DNA from: Pseudochelatococcus lubricantis
GTDB lineage: Bacteria; Pseudomonadota; Alphaproteobacteria; Rhizobiales; Beijerinckiaceae
Length of the DNA stretch: 64,000 nt
Direction: 5' to 3'
NCBI RefSeq assembly: GCF_042432495.1
Contig: NZ_JBHLXC010000002.1
Coordinates: forward strand, 1 to 64,000
Part shown: positions 63,053-64,000 of the stretch, in pieces
How the letters are laid out: every line of letters starts with the position of its first letter
How positions within the stretch are numbered: position 1 is the stretch's first letter
Translations under genes and position numbers: made by a program
The notes under the pieces: model-generated
What the model was told of the DNA's origin: nothing
What the model saw: only the letters and a program-made list of their open reading frames with translations
Databases searched by the model: none

Positions 63053-63182
63053 GTTTACCCTGACCCGCGAACGCGCGGGCGACGCGAGACTCGTCGCCGT
63101 TTCTGCCCTATGATGCAAAGGTATGAACCCATGCCGCTTGTCGCGAAGACGAGCGGCGACCTGTCATTCCGTGTGAAGCATC

Positions 63183-64000
63183 ATGCCGTCGCGTCGAAAC
63201 GGATCAACCGGGAGCGGATTGCTGCGCATTATCGCGGCTATTGCAGGCGTCGGCCTTGTTCTGGGCGCGGCGCAGGCGCCGCTCCATGCCGCGTCCGACC
63301 CGCTGACGCGCTTCCTCGACAGCATTTTCAAGAAGGAACAGCAGCCCGCGCAGCCACCCGCCGCCCGTAGCGTGAGGCAGAAGCCCACCCGCCCGCCAGC
63401 GCCCGCGCAGGCGCGGAAGGTGCCGCGCAAACCCCGCCCCGCGACCGTGATCGTGCGTGATGCGCAGCAGAAGCGGGAAGCGAACACGTTCATCGCCGTG
63501 ATCGGCGATTCGCTCGGTGAGGCGCTGGCCGGCGGCTTGCAGGAGGCGTTCGCCACCACGCGCGAGATCGCCGTTGTCAGCCGCGCCGGCGCGGAGACGA
63601 GCCTGACGCGCGCTACCCTGCCCGACTGGGCCTTCCTGATGCGCGATTACAGCCGCGAGGGGATGCCGGCGCCGCAGCCGATAACGGTCGGCGTTGTGCT
63701 CCTCGGGGCCGAGCCGCCGCGCAGCCTGATGGACGGCGAGGTCGAGGTGCCCTTCGAGTCGGCGCGCTGGAAGGAGCTGATGTCCGGGCGCATCGATTCG
63801 CTGATTCGCACCTTCGCCGACCGCGACCTTCCGCTGATCTGGGTCGGCCTGCCGCCGATGAAGAACGAGGCGCACTCCGACGCCGCCAGCGCCCTCAACG
63901 CGCTCTACCGGGAGGAGGTGCTGAAGGCGGGCGGCGTATTCGTGGATATCTGGGCCGGATTTTCCAACGATGAGAAGGAGTTCACCGCCACCGGGCCTGA
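63183..64000 (+). CDS. DUF459 SGNH-hydrolase-like protein (3' end beyond window)
   Basis: The frame is open from ATG 63183 to the window end, 272 codons, with no stop. The N-terminus has a hydrophobic segment (IIAAIAGVGLVLGAAQA), likely a signal peptide or anchor, followed by a Pro/Arg/Lys-rich region. The DUF459 domain begins near residue 100 (FIAVIGDSLGEALAGGL), where GDS is block I of the SGNH hydrolase fold. Then LIWVGLPPM and VDIWAGFSNDEKEFTATGP follow. DUF459 proteins are envelope-located and of unknown substrate; the family is often linked to polysaccharide acetyl-ester handling. It follows an MltB-type lytic transglycosylase. Confidence 0.85.
   Translation, partial: MPSRRNGSTGSGLLRIIAAIAGVGLVLGAAQAPLHAASDPLTRFLDSIFKKEQQPAQPPAARSVRQKPTRPPAPAQARKVPRKPRPATVIVRDAQQKREANTFIAVIGDSLGEALAGGLQEAFATTREIAVVSRAGAETSLTRATLPDWAFLMRDYSREGMPAPQPITVGVVLLGAEPPRSLMDGEVEVPFESARWKELMSGRIDSLIRTFADRDLPLIWVGLPPMKNEAHSDAASALNALYREEVLKAGGVFVDIWAGFSNDEKEFTATGP

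Overview
The window is a chromosomal segment of a high-GC alphaproteobacterium, most probably in the Hyphomicrobiales (Rhizobiales). The evidence is the combination of a SciP (DUF1153) cell-cycle regulator, DUF2794 and DUF4164 proteins, a giant NAD-glutamate dehydrogenase, a PhaR-phaA-phaB polyhydroxybutyrate locus, a ruvCAB-ybgC-tolQRAB-pal-cpoB-tilS-ftsH-glmM cluster and a tkt-gap-pgk-fba cluster. The genus cannot be resolved from sequence alone. I see no rRNA, tRNA, insertion sequence, prophage or CRISPR array. Almost all of it is conserved core genome.

Layout. 1-5.1 kb: DNA polymerase I (minus), an AT-rich gap with a strong promoter and a possible small hydrophobic protein, an S24/XRE repressor-like regulator (plus), and sciP (minus). 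5.4-8.8 kb, plus strand: mnmA, a PmtA-like methyltransferase, an HPP membrane protein, folB, folK. 8.8-17.8 kb, minus: nhaA, the carboxy(nor)spermidine dehydrogenase/decarboxylase pair for polyamine synthesis, and the 1616-residue NAD-glutamate dehydrogenase. 18.4-25.7 kb: DUF2794 protein, BI-1 family protein, a YbbP/YbbA transporter divergent from a TesA-like esterase, an aldo/keto reductase and a YkvA-like protein. 25.8-30.9 kb, minus: an operon of a DUF3141 PHA-synthase-like hydrolase, a MaoC-phosphotransacetylase fusion and acetate kinase.

31.6-46.8 kb is one long minus-strand block for the cell envelope and DNA repair: DUF4164, zapA, ruvC, ruvA, ruvB, ybgC, tolQ, tolR, tolA, tolB, pal, cpoB, tilS, ftsH, glmM and an outer-membrane beta-barrel protein. 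47-53 kb, plus: transketolase, GAPDH, phosphoglycerate kinase, class II aldolase and a GNAT acetyltransferase whose 5' end looks damaged. 53-56.5 kb: phaR divergent from phaA and phaB. 56.5-64 kb: gloB, a methyltransferase, accA, a quinone oxidoreductase, galU, an MltB-type lytic transglycosylase and a DUF459 SGNH-hydrolase-like gene cut off by the window end.

Functional themes are central carbon flow (glycolysis/Calvin-type enzymes, acetyl-phosphate node, PHB storage, acetyl-CoA carboxylase), envelope constriction and peptidoglycan metabolism (Tol-Pal, ZapA, GlmM, MltB), and cell-cycle control (SciP with a CtrA-like box). I did not find a clear-cut new multi-gene system. The best leads are in the non-coding gaps: the candidate small protein and operators before the S24 regulator, an ordered set of inverted repeats between gdh and the DUF2794 gene, a terminator inside the pta-ackA operon, and a perfect palindrome in the phaA leader.
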